A stretch of 64,000 nucleotides of DNA. Origin: Oenanthe sinensis. Lineage: Eukaryota > Streptophyta > Magnoliopsida > Apiales > Apiaceae. Under the pieces are notes generated by a model. The model saw nothing but the letters and a program-made list of their open reading frames with translations, did no database searches and was not told the origin of the DNA. Positions 1 to 11,880 of this stretch are shown piece by piece. The DNA is taken from the NCBI GenBank assembly GCA_028671895.1, contig JAPMAC010000209.1:21288501-21352500 (forward strand), read 5' to 3'. Each line of letters opens with the position of its first letter. Within the stretch, counting starts at the first letter, position 1. A program made the translations under genes and the position numbers.

Positions 1-354
1 ATCTCCGCCAAGTTTACTATCAAGAAATAGTTGTTGTCGTCTGTTCCAACAGATACTGTCACTTGAACATGCTGTCGTAGGCTTCAGTTTGTAGAAAGTT
101 ACTGTCAATAATTTGATCCATGTTGTGCATGAACACTATGTGAACTTCTACTTCATAGATCATTTTATTACATTTGTACATGACAGTAACTATCTAAACA
201 TGCTGTCACATACTTGGCTTAAGAACATACTGTTTACAAGTGACAATTAAACATACTGTCAATGTATATATGACAGTATGTTTTACTTAGTTAATTTCTA
301 ATTAATCTAAGTAATTATTAGTTGATTACATTGATAGTACCACAATCCCTAACA
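1..354 (-). repeat. Partial 3' LTR of the Sirevirus element
   Basis: Bases 1-354 match 24667-25020 at 345 of 354 positions and end with the same CCTAACA terminus. The polypurine tract abuts it at 355. It contains several TACTGTCA/TGACAGTA motifs. About 850 bases of this LTR lie outside the window. Confidence 0.95.
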
Positions 355-374
355 ATCTCCCCCAATTTGTTTTT
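355..374 (-). other. Polypurine tract of the Sirevirus element
   Basis: On the minus strand this reads as a purine-rich run with the core AAATTGGGGGAGAT ending exactly at the LTR boundary. This is the expected primer site for plus-strand DNA synthesis and it confirms the element's orientation. Confidence 0.85.
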
Positions 375-536
375 ATGACAAATAAAGACAAATTTAAAAG
401 AAAATTGCAGATGCTAACTCAACTAATACAAGTAGAAGTGTTTGTACAAAAAATAAACAACATTACAAGTACAATCCTATCTCAAGTATGCTCCTCTAGA
501 CTGAGTAAATCTTCAATTTAGTCTTGAGCTTCATCT

Positions 537-3500
537 TCACTTCTTTCCTGCTATCATTCTTCCATACAGTCCCTCAAGAGCTTTCAGTTCCCTCTTCTCT
601 TCTTCTGTCTTGGCATGATCAGTAACACAATCTAAGACTAGCTTTACCATCTTGTAAGAAATATTCTTCAACTCCCTGTAGGTGTAGTAGTTCTCAATTA
701 GTCCTTTGGATATGAATAGATACTTCATTCCAAACATGTCTTTGACAAATCTTTCTTTTGTTGAAGAGAAGATCTGTTTCACCCTGATTTTGTCAATAGA
801 CTCATCCTCTTCTTCTCTGGACTCAATGATTTGCTAGACAGCTTTGCTTAGATCTCTTTCAAACTCCAAGAATGAGCCTGTAATCATTCTGAATATCTTC
901 CTTAAATTTTCATTATTGAGCACCCTGAAATTGACAGCCTTCACTTCAATGCTATCAACAATGATTCCCAGGGGCCCAAACAGGACTGGAGAAATATAGC
1001 TGGACCTTTTAGAGAATTGATCATTCAGCAGAGCATGCTTCATGTCAATCTCAGCCTCCTTGATTCTTTTGGAAATTTGTTCAACTTTCCTCTTTGCAGC
1101 TTCAACTTCATCATCAAACTTCTTTCTTTTCTCCTTCTCCTCCTTCCTTTTAGAGTCACAGATCTCCAGTGCTCTATTTTTCAGATAAAAAATCTCATAG
1201 TTTGTGATATTTAGCAGTTGCTTCTTGATGAGCTCAATGATGTGAGGGTCATTCACAGCCAATTTTTTTAACTCCTCAAAAGTGATTTCTTCTGCAGAAC
1301 CACCAGTATTGTAGAAGATAACTCTGTCAGGATTCCTGAGAAGACATTTCTGTGTCCTCTCATATTCAAACTTCTTCTCAATCTCCCTCTTCTTTTTGGC
1401 TTGAATAACTCTCAGAACATTTGACATGTATATGCTCTCCTCAGGATAAGGATATCCTTCCAACTGCTTTATCAACCTTTCAAGTAGATCTAAATTCTTG
1501 TCCTGTAGAGACTCTGTGCTCCAAAATTCTTTGATTCCATCTTCACCCTCAAACATTACTCCATCAGAGTAAACAACTGTTTCAGGTTCTTCAACATCAT
1601 TGAAATCTAACGGATGAGGTTTGAAAGAATCCATTAACTCCATGAGCTTTTTTATCAACAGACTCCTTATTAACTGTGTTCTCATGTCTGATCCTTGTAT
1701 TATAATCAGCATTCTTCTGACCAGAAAGTAGTTTACTTCTTTCATCTTATAACTCAATTCTTCAACTATTCCATTTGAAAAAAATAGAATTACCTTGCTT
1801 AGAGTATTCATTCCAGACCACTCAACTTTCACATTCACCAAGGATTTTGCTTTTGCTTCTGCTATGTTGTTGATGGTTGGCCTCCTAACATCCAGACAAT
1901 CCTCATGTAGAATTTCATACATAAGTTTCCACCCTTTTCTGCTAGGCCTCCTACTTGAATGAGGCTTAGTCTCTCTGCCCTTGCTTTCATATACTTCTTG
2001 GAAAAGGATACTTTCTTTGACAGTAACTCTTGAGTGGTTACTGTCAAGTCATGTTTGACAGCAGGTTCTTTGACAGCAAGTTTCTCTTTATTACTCATGA
2101 CAGCATCTTTTTCATCCATTTTAAAGCCAAGAACTACTATCTTCATCACTTTCCCTTCAACACCATCTTTGTACTCCTTCTCCTTCTTCTCCTCTTCCAG
2201 CTCCACCTTATTTCCAGTTCCAGAAGGTCCTTCACCAGTGTGGTGTTGGCTGGAACTACCTGCGCCTCCATCAGGCTTTTCATCATCATCTTCATCCTTC
2301 TTCTCCTAAGTTTTCTTCTCACCTTTTTTCAATCTCAACCCTTCAAGTCTCCTCAATTCTCCTTCCAGCACTCTCAACACTTCATCCCTTTCTTCATTCC
2401 TTGGAAGTTGCTTGAAGTAGTCAAAAGCTTCCTTCACAGACCTTGGCCTACACATGCTCACTCTCTCCAAATTCATAGATCTGTACTTTCCATCTGTGAA
2501 GCTACTGAACGTAATGCCCAAGGGATTTTGAGTTACTTCTGGAAGCTTCTTAACAATTAACTTCTGCAGAGTCCTTTTCAGATTTTCATTCAGCCATGAC
2601 TTATCTGTTTTGATTTTGAGTTTAATTGCTTTTATAACTGCAATCTCCTGCCTACTCAGATAAGCCATGCTTACACACCAACTGAAACCTACTTCAGTTC
2701 TAACAGAGATTACACATTTGTTGCTCCTAGACACCATCACAGCTGCTCCCACTGTTGATTGTCTCATTGAATCAGAAAATTTCTTGGGATCTCTGTTAGA
2801 TAAGGCTCTTAGATCATTTATCCTCTTGTTAAACTTGGCATCTTCAAACACTCTGATGTTTTCATTATCATCCACCATCAGGATTGTAGCTTGTTCATCC
2901 TCAAGATCTTCTCTTTCTTCTAAAATAAAATCATCACCTTCATCTTGAAAAAGCTTCTCTTTTCCTTTTCCTGCAACATTTACCACATAATCTTTCTTCA
3001 CACCTCCCTCCTTTATCACTACTCCTTTCTCCTTTGGTCTCTCCACCTTATTTCCTCCAAGCTGTGTAGCAATCTCAGCAGCCACACTAGACAACAATGC
3101 TAGTTGACTCTTCCCCTGAGATGCAGCTTGAGTTGTTGTCACCTTATAACTCCTTCCTTCATCTGTAACAAACACTTCATCCTTACCACTTTTCTCCCCC
3201 TTAGTTGAGGTAGCAACTGCAGGGGTTGAAAATTGTGCTTGAAATTCCTGAAGCTTATCAAAGATAGCCTTGAACCCTTCATTCATAGTCTGCTCCAAAC
3301 TGGACATCCTGTTCACCAGCATCACCTGATTTCTGCCCACTGTGTCCTAGTTCTTTGATAATTTAGTAACCTTATGTGAAAGGGATTTCAACCTGTCAGC
3401 AGCTTGTTTAGGTGATTTGGAGGCTGTGGTGGTTCTCACACTCTCTTGTTTTTTATGAGTGATCTCATCACTCCTCACCAACTCACTCTCCAGGCCTAAT

Positions 3501-4036
3501 GCCTTTGATTTTTGGGCTCCCACGTCTTGTTTTTAATTCTGGCCTTGCTCAAGGCCCTCTCATTTTGCCTGGGATTTTCCCAGCCCCTCATTTTTATGCT
3601 CACTTCTCTTTTCTTTTATCTTTCCTTTTCTTTTCACACCCTCACTCATCCTAGGTGCAAGAGACTGAGCAGGTACATCTTGCACTGAAGTTTTAGATTT
3701 TACCTTAAGTAGGGTAGAAATTGGAGCAAGATCTTCATTATTGAACTATGGAGAATATGCAGCCATTTGAGAGTTTCTGTCTTGGATTGGAATGTTGACA
3801 GCATCTTTTGAAAAGTTGACAGCATCTTTTGAAAAGTTACTATCAGAAGGATTGACAGCAACTTTGTCATTAACAGCTACAGAGGCTGTGACAACAATCT
3901 CTTCCACCCTTTGAGTAGAAGGTTCTTGTGGATTGCTATGATCAGTTGCATTCAATTGTTGGAAGAGTGCTTCAACATTTTGATCTTCAACATTGGCAAA
4001 TAGTGATGCACTATAATTGAATGAACTGTGTTCCAC
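537..4036 (-). pseudogene. Accessory (env-position) ORF of the Sirevirus element, 3' part, split by Athila insertion
   Basis: This is the continuation of the ORF at 15824-17074. Excising the Athila element plus one copy of its TCCAC duplication removes 11748 bases, a multiple of three, so the frame is preserved across the junction. Open segments are 4036-3746, about 3340-2306 and 2305-1862 in one frame, then, after a frameshift near 1930-1945, 1922-834 and 833-537 in another. In-frame stops include TAG at 3746-3748 and 834-836. The predicted protein is lysine/glutamate-rich with coiled-coil-like stretches (for example the region coded near 1060-1180), an acidic run near 2290 and basic clusters near 3640. 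I recognise no catalytic domain. By position it matches the env-like ORF of Sireviruses, but I see no signal peptide or transmembrane segment, so a membrane role is unsupported. Confidence 0.75.
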
Positions 4037-5359
4037 TGATAAGTAGATATTTATTATGAGTTTATCCCTATATTTTTAAGTAATTTTGCATGAAATTGGA
4101 TTTTATTAATGTGTTTTAATATTTTATTGTAGGAAACAAGAATTTATAGGAGTGGAGCTTAAAGTACAAAATTTGGGCTTATATTATGCAAAATCCGGAT
4201 TTTTTTGGACAGCTTGAGCAGTCGTTATTGTTTGGGCTCTATCTAGAGTTTTACAACTCCGTTTTAGGCCCATAAACAGTCATTGGAAAGCTTGGAAGAA
4301 GATCTTTATTTCTACCATGGGCTCAATATTCAAATCTGCTCTTATCTGCCCAGAATAGCCCAGCAACAGAAGCCTACGAATTTCTTAATTAGAATTATAT
4401 TCTAATTAGGACTTCTTTCTTGGATTAAAATTAATTTATTAAAAATACTTGAGAAAGGGAGAGGGATTTTTTGTTATTCAGGGAGAGAGAGAGATAGAAC
4501 GTGCCTTTTGGTGAGTGAAAAAAGAGATACAGAAGGAAGACCTAGCCCTAGCAGTTACACGCAAGAACAAGGAAGAAGATTCAAGGGAGAAGAAGAATTC
4601 TAGAGTTTTATCTTCTCTCTTCTTCACTTTTTTTTATTGTAAACTTGTTACTATGTCTTCTTTCTTGTATTATTTACTCTCTTTTGTGATGTTGAACTAA
4701 ATTTCCTTCTAGGCCTTTAATGGATTTTTTTGTTTATATATAAGTGTTTTTCAATTCTCTATTTTCGTGTGGATTACAATTGTTTATAGTAATTTATTCT
4801 TAATGCTTTTCAAGGAATGATCAATCTTGAAATTGATTTGGTTGTTTAGGTTGGCTTGGAAAAGTAGTCTAAATAAAGACCCAATTATTATAACTTGAGA
4901 TTAACAATGTGTTAATTTGTGTTTAGGATAGGAATATACCTAAATACCTCAAGTAGTCAAATTAAGGTTATGTGTTAATGCTGCTCAAAGATTTAAATTC
5001 TACATAGGGATATGGGAGTTAATCTGTTGAGTTAGAATCACTTGAGATTCGGAAGGTCCTCGTGAATACTTGTTTGCCTTAGACTAGCAATTGAAGCACT
5101 AAAATAGAGATGCAACTTTACTTATTAAAGAACATGAGATGAAGTTGAAGGCCTAGCTTTATTAATCTTGGTAATTTATTTGTGTTAGTTTAGTTTTAGT
5201 GATAATTATTATTTTCTAGAATCTATTGTTATTTGACTTGAATTAATTGAATAATATTGTGTGGTATTTAACAACTTAAAATTAGTCCCCGTGGGAACGA
5301 ATTTATATACTACTTGTCTAGATACGTGCACTTGCGTATAGGTTGTAAAACCGCTAACA
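4037..5359 (+). repeat. Athila 5' LTR
   Basis: It starts TGATAAGTAG and ends CCGCTAACA. It is colinear with 14457-15779 with two substitutions and no indels. A short ORF at 4515-4700 is repeated identically at 14935-15120 because both lie in the LTR, so I do not treat it as a gene. Confidence 0.96.
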
Positions 5360-5365
5360 AGTTTT

Positions 5366-5383
5366 TGGCGCCGCTGCCGGGGA
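5366..5383 (+). other. Athila primer binding site
   Basis: TGGCGCCGCTGCCGGGGA begins six bases after the 5' LTR. It is complementary to the 3' end of plant tRNA-Asp with about one mismatch to the usual Athila primer site (from memory). Confidence 0.8.
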
Positions 5384-5486
5384 CTAGTTTTAAGTATTTA
5401 TTTGTTAATATCATTGCACTATTTAGTATTTTAAGATCAAGTTACTTATTGTTCTTTTGTTAAAAATTTGCAGGAGTTAACATTGT

Positions 5487-6116
5487 ATGCGTAGACTTGG
5501 TTCGTCTTCACTTATTCCACTTGATTTGGAGATTGAGAAAACTGCAAGAAGGAACAGAAAGAAAGCCAAGGAATCTCAAAATCAATCGTCCACAATGGGT
5601 GATAATAATGATCAACCTCCTCCTCCTCCGCGTCGGCGGGTTAAGGAATATATAATGCCCTCTTTCGATGGCATTCATTCGAGTATTGCAAGGCCAGCTA
5701 TTGCAGCAAATAATTTTCATGTTGATTCAGCAACTATGCAAGCTATTAGGGATAACAAATTTAATGGCCTATCAGCTGAAGATCCTAATGCTCATTTGAG
5801 GAATTTTCTTGAGATTGTTGATAATTTCAAGGTGAATGGTGTTTCTGAAGAGGCTATCAGATTGAGGTTGTTCAGCCGTTCATTGGAAGGAAGAGCACGA
5901 GAATGGTTGGATTCTCTACCAAACAATTCTATCACTACATGGAACCAGCTTGTTGAAAAATTCTTAAACAAGTACTTTTCTCCAGCCAAGACAGAGAGGC
6001 TGATCAAAGAAATTCAAAATTTTCAGCAGCATGATATGGAGTCTTTGTATGAAGCCTATGAGAGGTTCAAAGATCTTTTACGAAAATGCCCACATCATGG
6101 ACTTTCTGATCAATAA
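5487..6116 (+). CDS. Athila gag, N-terminal part (ends at in-frame TAA)
   Basis: This 209-codon frame starts with an ATG about 100 bases after the primer site. A basic and proline-rich head (PPPPPRRR near residue 50) leads into a Retrotrans_gag (capsid) domain from about residue 90 to the end, with the typical leucine-rich and tryptophan-containing core (REWLDSLP, then FLNKYFSP). The frame closes with TAA at 6114-6116, but the same frame resumes immediately and carries the rest of gag and all of pol. Either a recent nonsense mutation killed an otherwise intact polyprotein, or the stop is read through. The family normally makes one gag-pol polyprotein. Confidence 0.9.
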   Translation: MRRLGSSSLIPLDLEIEKTARRNRKKAKESQNQSSTMGDNNDQPPPPPRRRVKEYIMPSFDGIHSSIARPAIAANNFHVDSATMQAIRDNKFNGLSAEDPNAHLRNFLEIVDNFKVNGVSEEAIRLRLFSRSLEGRAREWLDSLPNNSITTWNQLVEKFLNKYFSPAKTERLIKEIQNFQQHDMESLYEAYERFKDLLRKCPHHGLSDQ

Positions 6117-9100
6117 AAGATTCGTACATTTTATAATGGGTTGACAATACAGTGTGCTACTCAAGTTGATGGTGCAGCTAGAGGCTCATTGATAAACCAA
6201 TATCCTGAAGATGCTTTTGAGATATTAGAAGACATTACTTCAAATAATTGCAGAGCCTATGACCGGACAAGTTCAAGGAAGGTAGCAGGTTTGCATGAAG
6301 TTGATCATTTGGCATCTTTTTCTGCTCAGATGGTTTCTCAATTCGAAGCTTTAAACAAAAAGCTTGAGTCTTTATCGATGGATAGACAACAACACATTCA
6401 TCCAGCTCATCAGGTTCAAAATGTACCTATGTTTTGTGATATGTGTGGGGAAGGACATCCAACTCAGCAATGTCCATTGATTTATCATGACGCGACACAG
6501 TCTAATGCAGTGAATTACGTGGGGAATTCTAGCAATCAGCAAAATAATCCGTATTCCAACACATACAATCCTGGTTGGAGAAATCATCCCAATTTTTCAT
6601 GGAATAACAATGCTAGACCAAACATGGCATACAAGCCTAATGCTCCACCGGGCTTTCAACAGAATCAAAGGTCGCATGAGGTAGAAAAGAAGCCAACAAC
6701 TGAAGATCTTCTTCTTCAGTACATGCAGAAAACTGATGCTTTGATTCAAAGTCAAAGTGCATCTATGAGAGCTTTGGAGATGCAGGTGGGTCAATTGGCT
6801 AGTGCTCTGAATAACCGTCCTCAAGGTTCATTACCTAGTGACACTGAACCCAATCCGAAAAATGATAAAAAGGAGCATTGCAAGGCAATTATGTTGAGGA
6901 GTGGAAATGAAATTGAAGGGAATACAAAGAAGGTAGATGAAGAAGTAATTTCTGAGCCTCAGTTGAATGAAGAACCTATTACAGTAAAGGATACTCAGGT
7001 TGATGCACCAATTCTGATGAAGCCTGTATATCCACCTCCTCTATTCCCTCAACGATTACAGAAGCAGAAGCAAGACAAGCAGTTTCAGAAATTTCTAGAT
7101 GTCTTCAAGAAATTGTCCATTAATATTCCTTTTGCTGAAGCATTGGAGCAAATGCCGAGCTATGTCAAATTTATGAAGGATATTTTATCACGAAAGAGAA
7201 GGCTAGAGGAATTTGAAACTGTGGCTTTAACTGAGGAGTGTAGTGCTATTCTACAGAAAAAGCTTCCTCCAAAACTCAAAGATCCTGGGAGTTTCACTAT
7301 CCCATGCACTATTGGGACCCAACACTTTGGAAAAGCTTTATGTGATTTGGGGGCAAGTGTGAATTTGATGCCACTATCAATTTTTATGAAGTTAGGAGTG
7401 GGAGAAGTGAAACCTACATCGGTACGTTTGCAGTTGGCTGACAGATCTTTGGCATATCCAAGGGGCATAGTTGAAGATGTTCTTGTCAAGGTTGATAAAT
7501 TCATTTTTCCTGCGGATTTCATTGTGCTCGATATGGAAGAAGATGCAGACATTCCATTACTTCTTGGTAGGCCATTCCTAGCTACCGGAAGAACTCTCAT
7601 TGATGTTCAGAAAGGAGAGTTAACTATGCGAGTGCAGGATGAACAAATCACATTTAATGTTTTTTCTGCAATGAAGTTTTCTAATGACGAGGAGAGTTGT
7701 TTTTCTTTGAATGCTATTTCAGGTGTGGATGACACGCAGATGCTATCACATTTTTCTAATGATGCTCTAGAGTTGGCTTTACAGGAAGTTGGTGATGATA
7801 GTAATGAGGAGATTGCAGAATGTGTCAAAGAACTAAATGCTCTACCTAGTTATCGAAGGCCTTTTCAGAAGTTTGAATCTTTTGAGATGTCTGAGAAGTC
7901 TAAGGCATCTAAACCATCTATTGAAGAACCTCCTGAGTTAGAGCTAAAGCAACTTCCAGCACATCTCAAGTATGCATTTCTTGGAGAAAATTCTACCTTG
8001 CCAGTGATTATATCATCTACTCTCTCAGTTGAACAAGAAGAGAAATTGCTTCGAGTCTTGAGAGAACATAAGAAAGCTATTGGCTGGAAAATTGCTGACA
8101 TTAAGGGTATCAGCCCTTCGTTCTGTATGCATAAAATTGCAATGGAGGATGGTCACAAGGCTAGTATTGAGCATCAAAGAAGGCTGAATCCTATTATGAA
8201 AGAAGTTGTGAAAAAGGAGATCATCAAATGGCTAGATGCTGGTATCATATACCCTATTTCAGACAGTTCTTGGGTGAGTCCTATTCAATGTGTACCAAAG
8301 AAGGGTGGAATCACAGTCGTGCCTAATGAAAAGAATGAGCTCATTCCTACCAGAACAGTAACAGGATGGAGAGTGTGTATGGACTACAGGAAATTGAATA
8401 AAGCTACAAGGAAAGATCATTTTCCACTACCGTTCATTGATCAGATGCTTGACAGACTTGCAAGTAAGGAATTCTATTGTTTTCTTGATGGATATTCAGG
8501 CTACCATCAAATTGCTATTGCACCAGAGGATCAGGAGAAAACTACTTTTACATGCCCCTTTGGGACTTTTGCTTTTAGAAGGGTGTCATTTGGTCTGTGT
8601 AATGCACCTCCTACTTTTCAAAGGTGTATGATGGCGATTTTCTCTGACATGGTTGAGCAAGGAGTAGAGGTTTTTATGGATGATTTTTCTGTACTTGGTG
8701 ATTCTTTTGATTCATGCTTGATGAATTTGGCCAAGGTGTTGCAACGGTGTGAAGAAACCAACTTGGTGCTTAATTGGGAGAAATGTCATTTTATGGTTCA
8801 AGAAGGCATTGTTCTTGGGCATAAAGTGTCAAGCAAAGGTTTAGAGGTGGACAAAGCTAAGCTAGAGACTATTGAGAAACTTCCTCCACCAAGTTCCGTT
8901 AAAGGAGTCAGAAGTTTTCTTGGCCATGCAGGTTTCTATAGGCGATTCATCAAAGACTTCTCAAAAATTTCAAAGCCTTTGTGCAATCTACTTGAGAAGG
9001 ACACAAAGTTTGTGTTTGATGACACTTGTCTTGTAGCATATAAGGAGCTCAAAACGAGGTTGGTTACTGCACCAATTATCATTGCACCAGATTGGAGTCT

Positions 9101-10838
9101 TCCTTTTGAATTGATGTGTGATGCAAGCGATTTTGCAATTGGAGCAGTTTTGGGACAGCGAAGGAATAAAATTTTTCATTCAATATACTACGCAAGTAAG
9201 ACTCTTTCTGGAGCTCAACTTAATTACACAACTACAGAGAAAGAATTGCTCGCTGTAGTGTATGCTTTTGAAAAATTCAGATCATATCTTGTTGGCACTA
9301 AGGTAATTGTGTACACTGACCATTCTGCTATCAAATATCTAATTGAGAAGAAGGATGCAAAGCCTCGTTTAATTCGGTGGGTTTTACTCTTGCAAGAATT
9401 TGACTTGGAGATCAAAGACCGAAAAGGTACAGAAAATCAAGTTGCTGATCATTTATCAAGGTTGGAGAATAATGAGAATTCTGATAATTTTCAAATCATC
9501 CATGATTCTTTTCCTGATGAAAGACTGATGGCTGTCAATTACAAGGGTCTTCCTTGGTTTGCTGATTATGTTAACTATTTAGTTAGCAATGTTATTCCTG
9601 CGGAGTTCAATTATCAGCAAAAGAAAAGGTTTTTGCATCAGGTTAAATCATTTCTATGGGATGAACCATTTCTTTTTAAGCTCTGTTCAGATAATGTTCT
9701 AAGAAGGTGTATTCCTGATGATGAGATACGAAGTGTCTTGTCTCATTGCCATAATTCTCCATATGGTGGCCATTTTCAAGGTGGTAGAACTGCAGCAAAG
9801 GTCTTACAATCAGGTTTTTACCGGCCTTCTCTTTTTCACGATGCTCATGAATTTGTAAGAAGTTGTGATCGATGCCAACGTACTGGTAATATTTCAAAGA
9901 GAAATGAGATGCCTTTGAATTATATACTAGAGGTTGAATTGTTTGATGTATGGGGGATTGACTTCATGGGTCCATTTGTGATGTCATTCCGGAATCAATA
10001 TATACTGTTGGCAGTTGACTATGTTTCTAAGTGGGTTGAGGCCGTTGCAACCCCCACTAATGATGCATCTGTGGTTCTTGAATTCTTGAGGAAGAATATT
10101 TTCACTCGGTTTGGGACACCAAGATCTATTATTAGTGATGAGGGAACTCATTTCTGTAATAAGCAATTCGTAACGTTACTGTCAAAATATGGTGTTCGTC
10201 ATAAGGTAGCATGTGCTTACCATCCTCAAACCAATGGGCAAGCTGAAGTGTCGAACAGGGAGATCAAACAGATCCTGGAGAAGATAGTGAATTCTACAAG
10301 AAAAGATTGGTCTAAGAAGCTAGATGACAGTCTTTGGGCATACAGAACTGCTTACAAAACGCCATTGGGATTATCACCTTATCAGTTAGTCTATGGAAAG
10401 TCTTGTCATTTGCCAGTAGAGCTAGAACACAAAGCTTTTTGGGCAATAAAGAAGCTGAACTTTGATTTTACAGCAGCTGGAGAGAAGCGTCTTCTTCAAC
10501 TAAATGAGATTGATGAAATTCGACTGAATTCATATGAGAACTCTAAATTGTATAAAGAAAAGATGAAGAAGTGGCATGACCAGAAAATTATACCCAAAGA
10601 ATTGGAGATAGGTCAACTGGTTCTATTATTTAATTCACGACTGAAGTTGTTTCCGGGTAAGCTTAAATCGCGTTGGTCGGGACCTTTTAGAGTTGTACAA
10701 GTCTTTCCATATGGAGCGGTTGAAGTTGAGGATATGGTTACGGGGAGAAGTTTTAAAGTCAATGGTCAAAGATTGAAGCCATACTTAGGGGGTGACATTG
10801 ATCGTAATGTCTCATCTATCATACTGTCTGAGCTATGA
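6117..10838 (+). CDS. Athila gag (C-terminal)-protease-RT-RNase H-integrase polyprotein
   Basis: The frame is open for about 1570 codons in phase with the upstream gag. Counting from 6141, domains in order are: a zinc knuckle CDMCGEGHPTQQC near residue 100; an aspartic protease with DLGA near 401; RT with the Athila-type insertion (GGITVVPNEKNELIPTRT) and the FMDD catalytic box near 846; RNase H starting at the DAS motif near 992; an integrase HHCC zinc finger near 1200; and a DDE core beginning at GIDFMGPF near 1272 with HPQTNGQAE later. No frameshift or further stop is seen, which fits the young LTRs. There is no ATG at the beginning of this segment, so translation must come through the TAA at 6114 or the product is not made. 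Confidence 0.94.
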   Translation, partial: KIRTFYNGLTIQCATQVDGAARGSLINQYPEDAFEILEDITSNNCRAYDRTSSRKVAGLHEVDHLASFSAQMVSQFEALNKKLESLSMDRQQHIHPAHQVQNVPMFCDMCGEGHPTQQCPLIYHDATQSNAVNYVGNSSNQQNNPYSNTYNPGWRNHPNFSWNNNARPNMAYKPNAPPGFQQNQRSHEVEKKPTTEDLLLQYMQKTDALIQSQSASMRALEMQVGQLASALNNRPQGSLPSDTEPNPKNDKKEHCKAIMLRSGNEIEGNTKKVDEEVISEPQLNEEPITVKDTQVDAPILMKPVYPPPLFPQRLQKQKQDKQFQKFLDVFKKLSINIPFAEALEQMPSYVKFMKDILSRKRRLEEFETVALTEECSAILQKKLPPKLKDPGSFTIPCTIGTQHFGKALCDLGASVNLMPLSIFMKLGVGEVKPTSVRLQLADRSLAYPRGIVEDVLVKVDKFIFPADFIVLDMEEDADIPLLLGRPFLATGRTLIDVQKGELTMRVQDEQITFNVFSAMKFSNDEESCFSLNAISGVDDTQMLSHFSNDALELALQEVGDDSNEEIAECVKELNALPSYRRPFQKFESFEMSEKSKASKPSIEEPPELELKQLPAHLKYAFLGENSTLPVIISSTLSVEQEEKLLRVLREHKKAIGWKIADIKGISPSFCMHKIAMEDGHKASIEHQRRLNPIMKEVVKKEIIKWLDAGIIYPISDSSWVSPIQCVPKKGGITVVPNEKNELIPTRTVTGWRVCMDYRKLNKATRKDHFPLPFIDQMLDRLASKEFYCFLDGYSGYHQIAIAPEDQEKTTFTCPFGTFAFRRVSFGLCNAPPTFQRCMMAIFSDMVEQGVEVFMDDFSVLGDSFDSCLMNLAKVLQRCEETNLVLNWEKCHFMVQEGIVLGHKVSSKGLEVDKAKLETIEKLPPPSSVKGVRSFLGHAGFYRRFIKDFSKISKPLCNLLEKDTKFVFDDTCLVAYKELKTRLVTAPIIIAPDWSLPFELMCDASDFAIGAVLGQRRNKIFHSIYYASKTLSGAQLNYTTTEKELLAVVYAFEKFRSYLVGTKVIVYTDHSAIKYLIEKKDAKPRLIRWVLLLQEFDLEIKDRKGTENQVADHLSRLENNENSDNFQIIHDSFPDERLMAVNYKGLPWFADYVNYLVSNVIPAEFNYQQKKRFLHQVKSFLWDEPFLFKLCSDNVLRRCIPDDEIRSVLSHCHNSPYGGHFQGGRTAAKVLQSGFYRPSLFHDAHEFVRSCDRCQRTGNISKRNEMPLNYILEVELFDVWGIDFMGPFVMSFRNQYILLAVDYVSKWVEAVATPTNDASVVLEFLRKNIFTRFGTPRSIISDEGTHFCNKQFVTLLSKYGVRHKVACAYHPQTNGQAEVSNREIKQILEKIVNSTRKDWSKKLDDSLWAYRTAYKTPLGLSPYQLVYGKSCHLPVELEHKAFWAIKKLNFDFTAAGEKRLLQLNEIDEIRLNSYENSKLYKEKMKKWHDQKIIPKELEIGQLVLLFNSRLKLFPGKLKSRWSGPFRVVQVFPYGAVEVEDMVTGRSFKVNGQRLKPYLGGDIDRNVSSIILSEL

Positions 10839-11880
10839 GGGGTATAAATAGTCAAAGCCATGACTATAAATGCGGCGCTTCTTGGGAGGCAACCCAAGCA
10901 TTTTGTGTAAGGTTAGTTGTATAATTTATTTATTTTTCCTTCTCTTAGATTATTATTATTATTATTTTGCTTTTCTTTTTTTTTTTTTAATTTTTTTTAG
11001 TTGGATAGATTTGTATTATATTATTTTGTACTCCCATAAGGTACCTTGATGATTTGCTGTGAAGTTTCAGGAAATTAGGAAAAGTTGAATGCAACTGTTT
11101 GGAGTAAGACAATTTCGGGAAAAAAAAAGAAAAAAAAAGAAAGTAAAATTTGAGTCAGGATATTTAAGCCACGGTATTCAATTTAAAGCCAGTGGTGTTA
11201 AAAATCTGTTTCCCAACATGTCAGCGCCTGGTGACTAAAACGGCCGTGCGCATTCCGAAGCTTGCGGTATACTGGATCTGACCAATTTGTTTGAAAGTCT
11301 AGTAATTCACGTGTGTTGTGACCATTAGTTGACTTAGTTATATAATATAGTAAATAATTTATTTATTTCTAGTTTAGTTTTTATAAATCGCGTTAATATA
11401 ATAACCCTATGTAGCTCATGTATATATAATATTTAATACTATTTAGTTATTTATAAATTTTATTTTAAAGGTGTTTATAAATATATATATATATATATAT
11501 ATTGTATAAGTTTTTTTTTTAAGTTTTTTTTATTGTTTTTTTTAAAAAAATAAATAAATAATAATATTTAATATAATTATATGTTTTGTATATTTAGCTT
11601 TAGTTTATTATTTAATATTATTATATTATTAATAATATTATATACTTATGTTATTATGCACTTCAATTTTAATATAGAGTTATTAGAATTTAAATTGTAT
11701 CTAATTATTTGTTTTTCTTATATATTTTGACTCGCACACGTTACTGGGCTACGAGATCAAGTTGATCGGGAGTGGTAACCGCCTACAGTGTTCTTTTGTG
11801 CTAATCTAGTGTGGCTTCAACATCCAGTCCGTTGTGACAATCTCTTATAGGTGCAAAATTTCACCTCCTCTCGGGCAAGA
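10839..11880 (+). other. AT-rich spacer between Athila pol and accessory ORF
   Basis: No ORF of note. It holds homopolymer and AT-dinucleotide tracts (around 11480-11510), then a less AT-rich leader from about 11730 to the ATG at 11881. A splice-acceptor-like sequence (CTTATAG followed by GTGC) lies near 11845-11850, which would suit expression of the downstream ORF from a spliced RNA, but this is only a suggestion. Confidence 0.6.

Noticed and set aside
4515..4700. A 61-codon frame repeated identically at 14935-15120
   Set aside because: It is duplicated only because it lies in both Athila LTRs; it has low-complexity composition and no domain.
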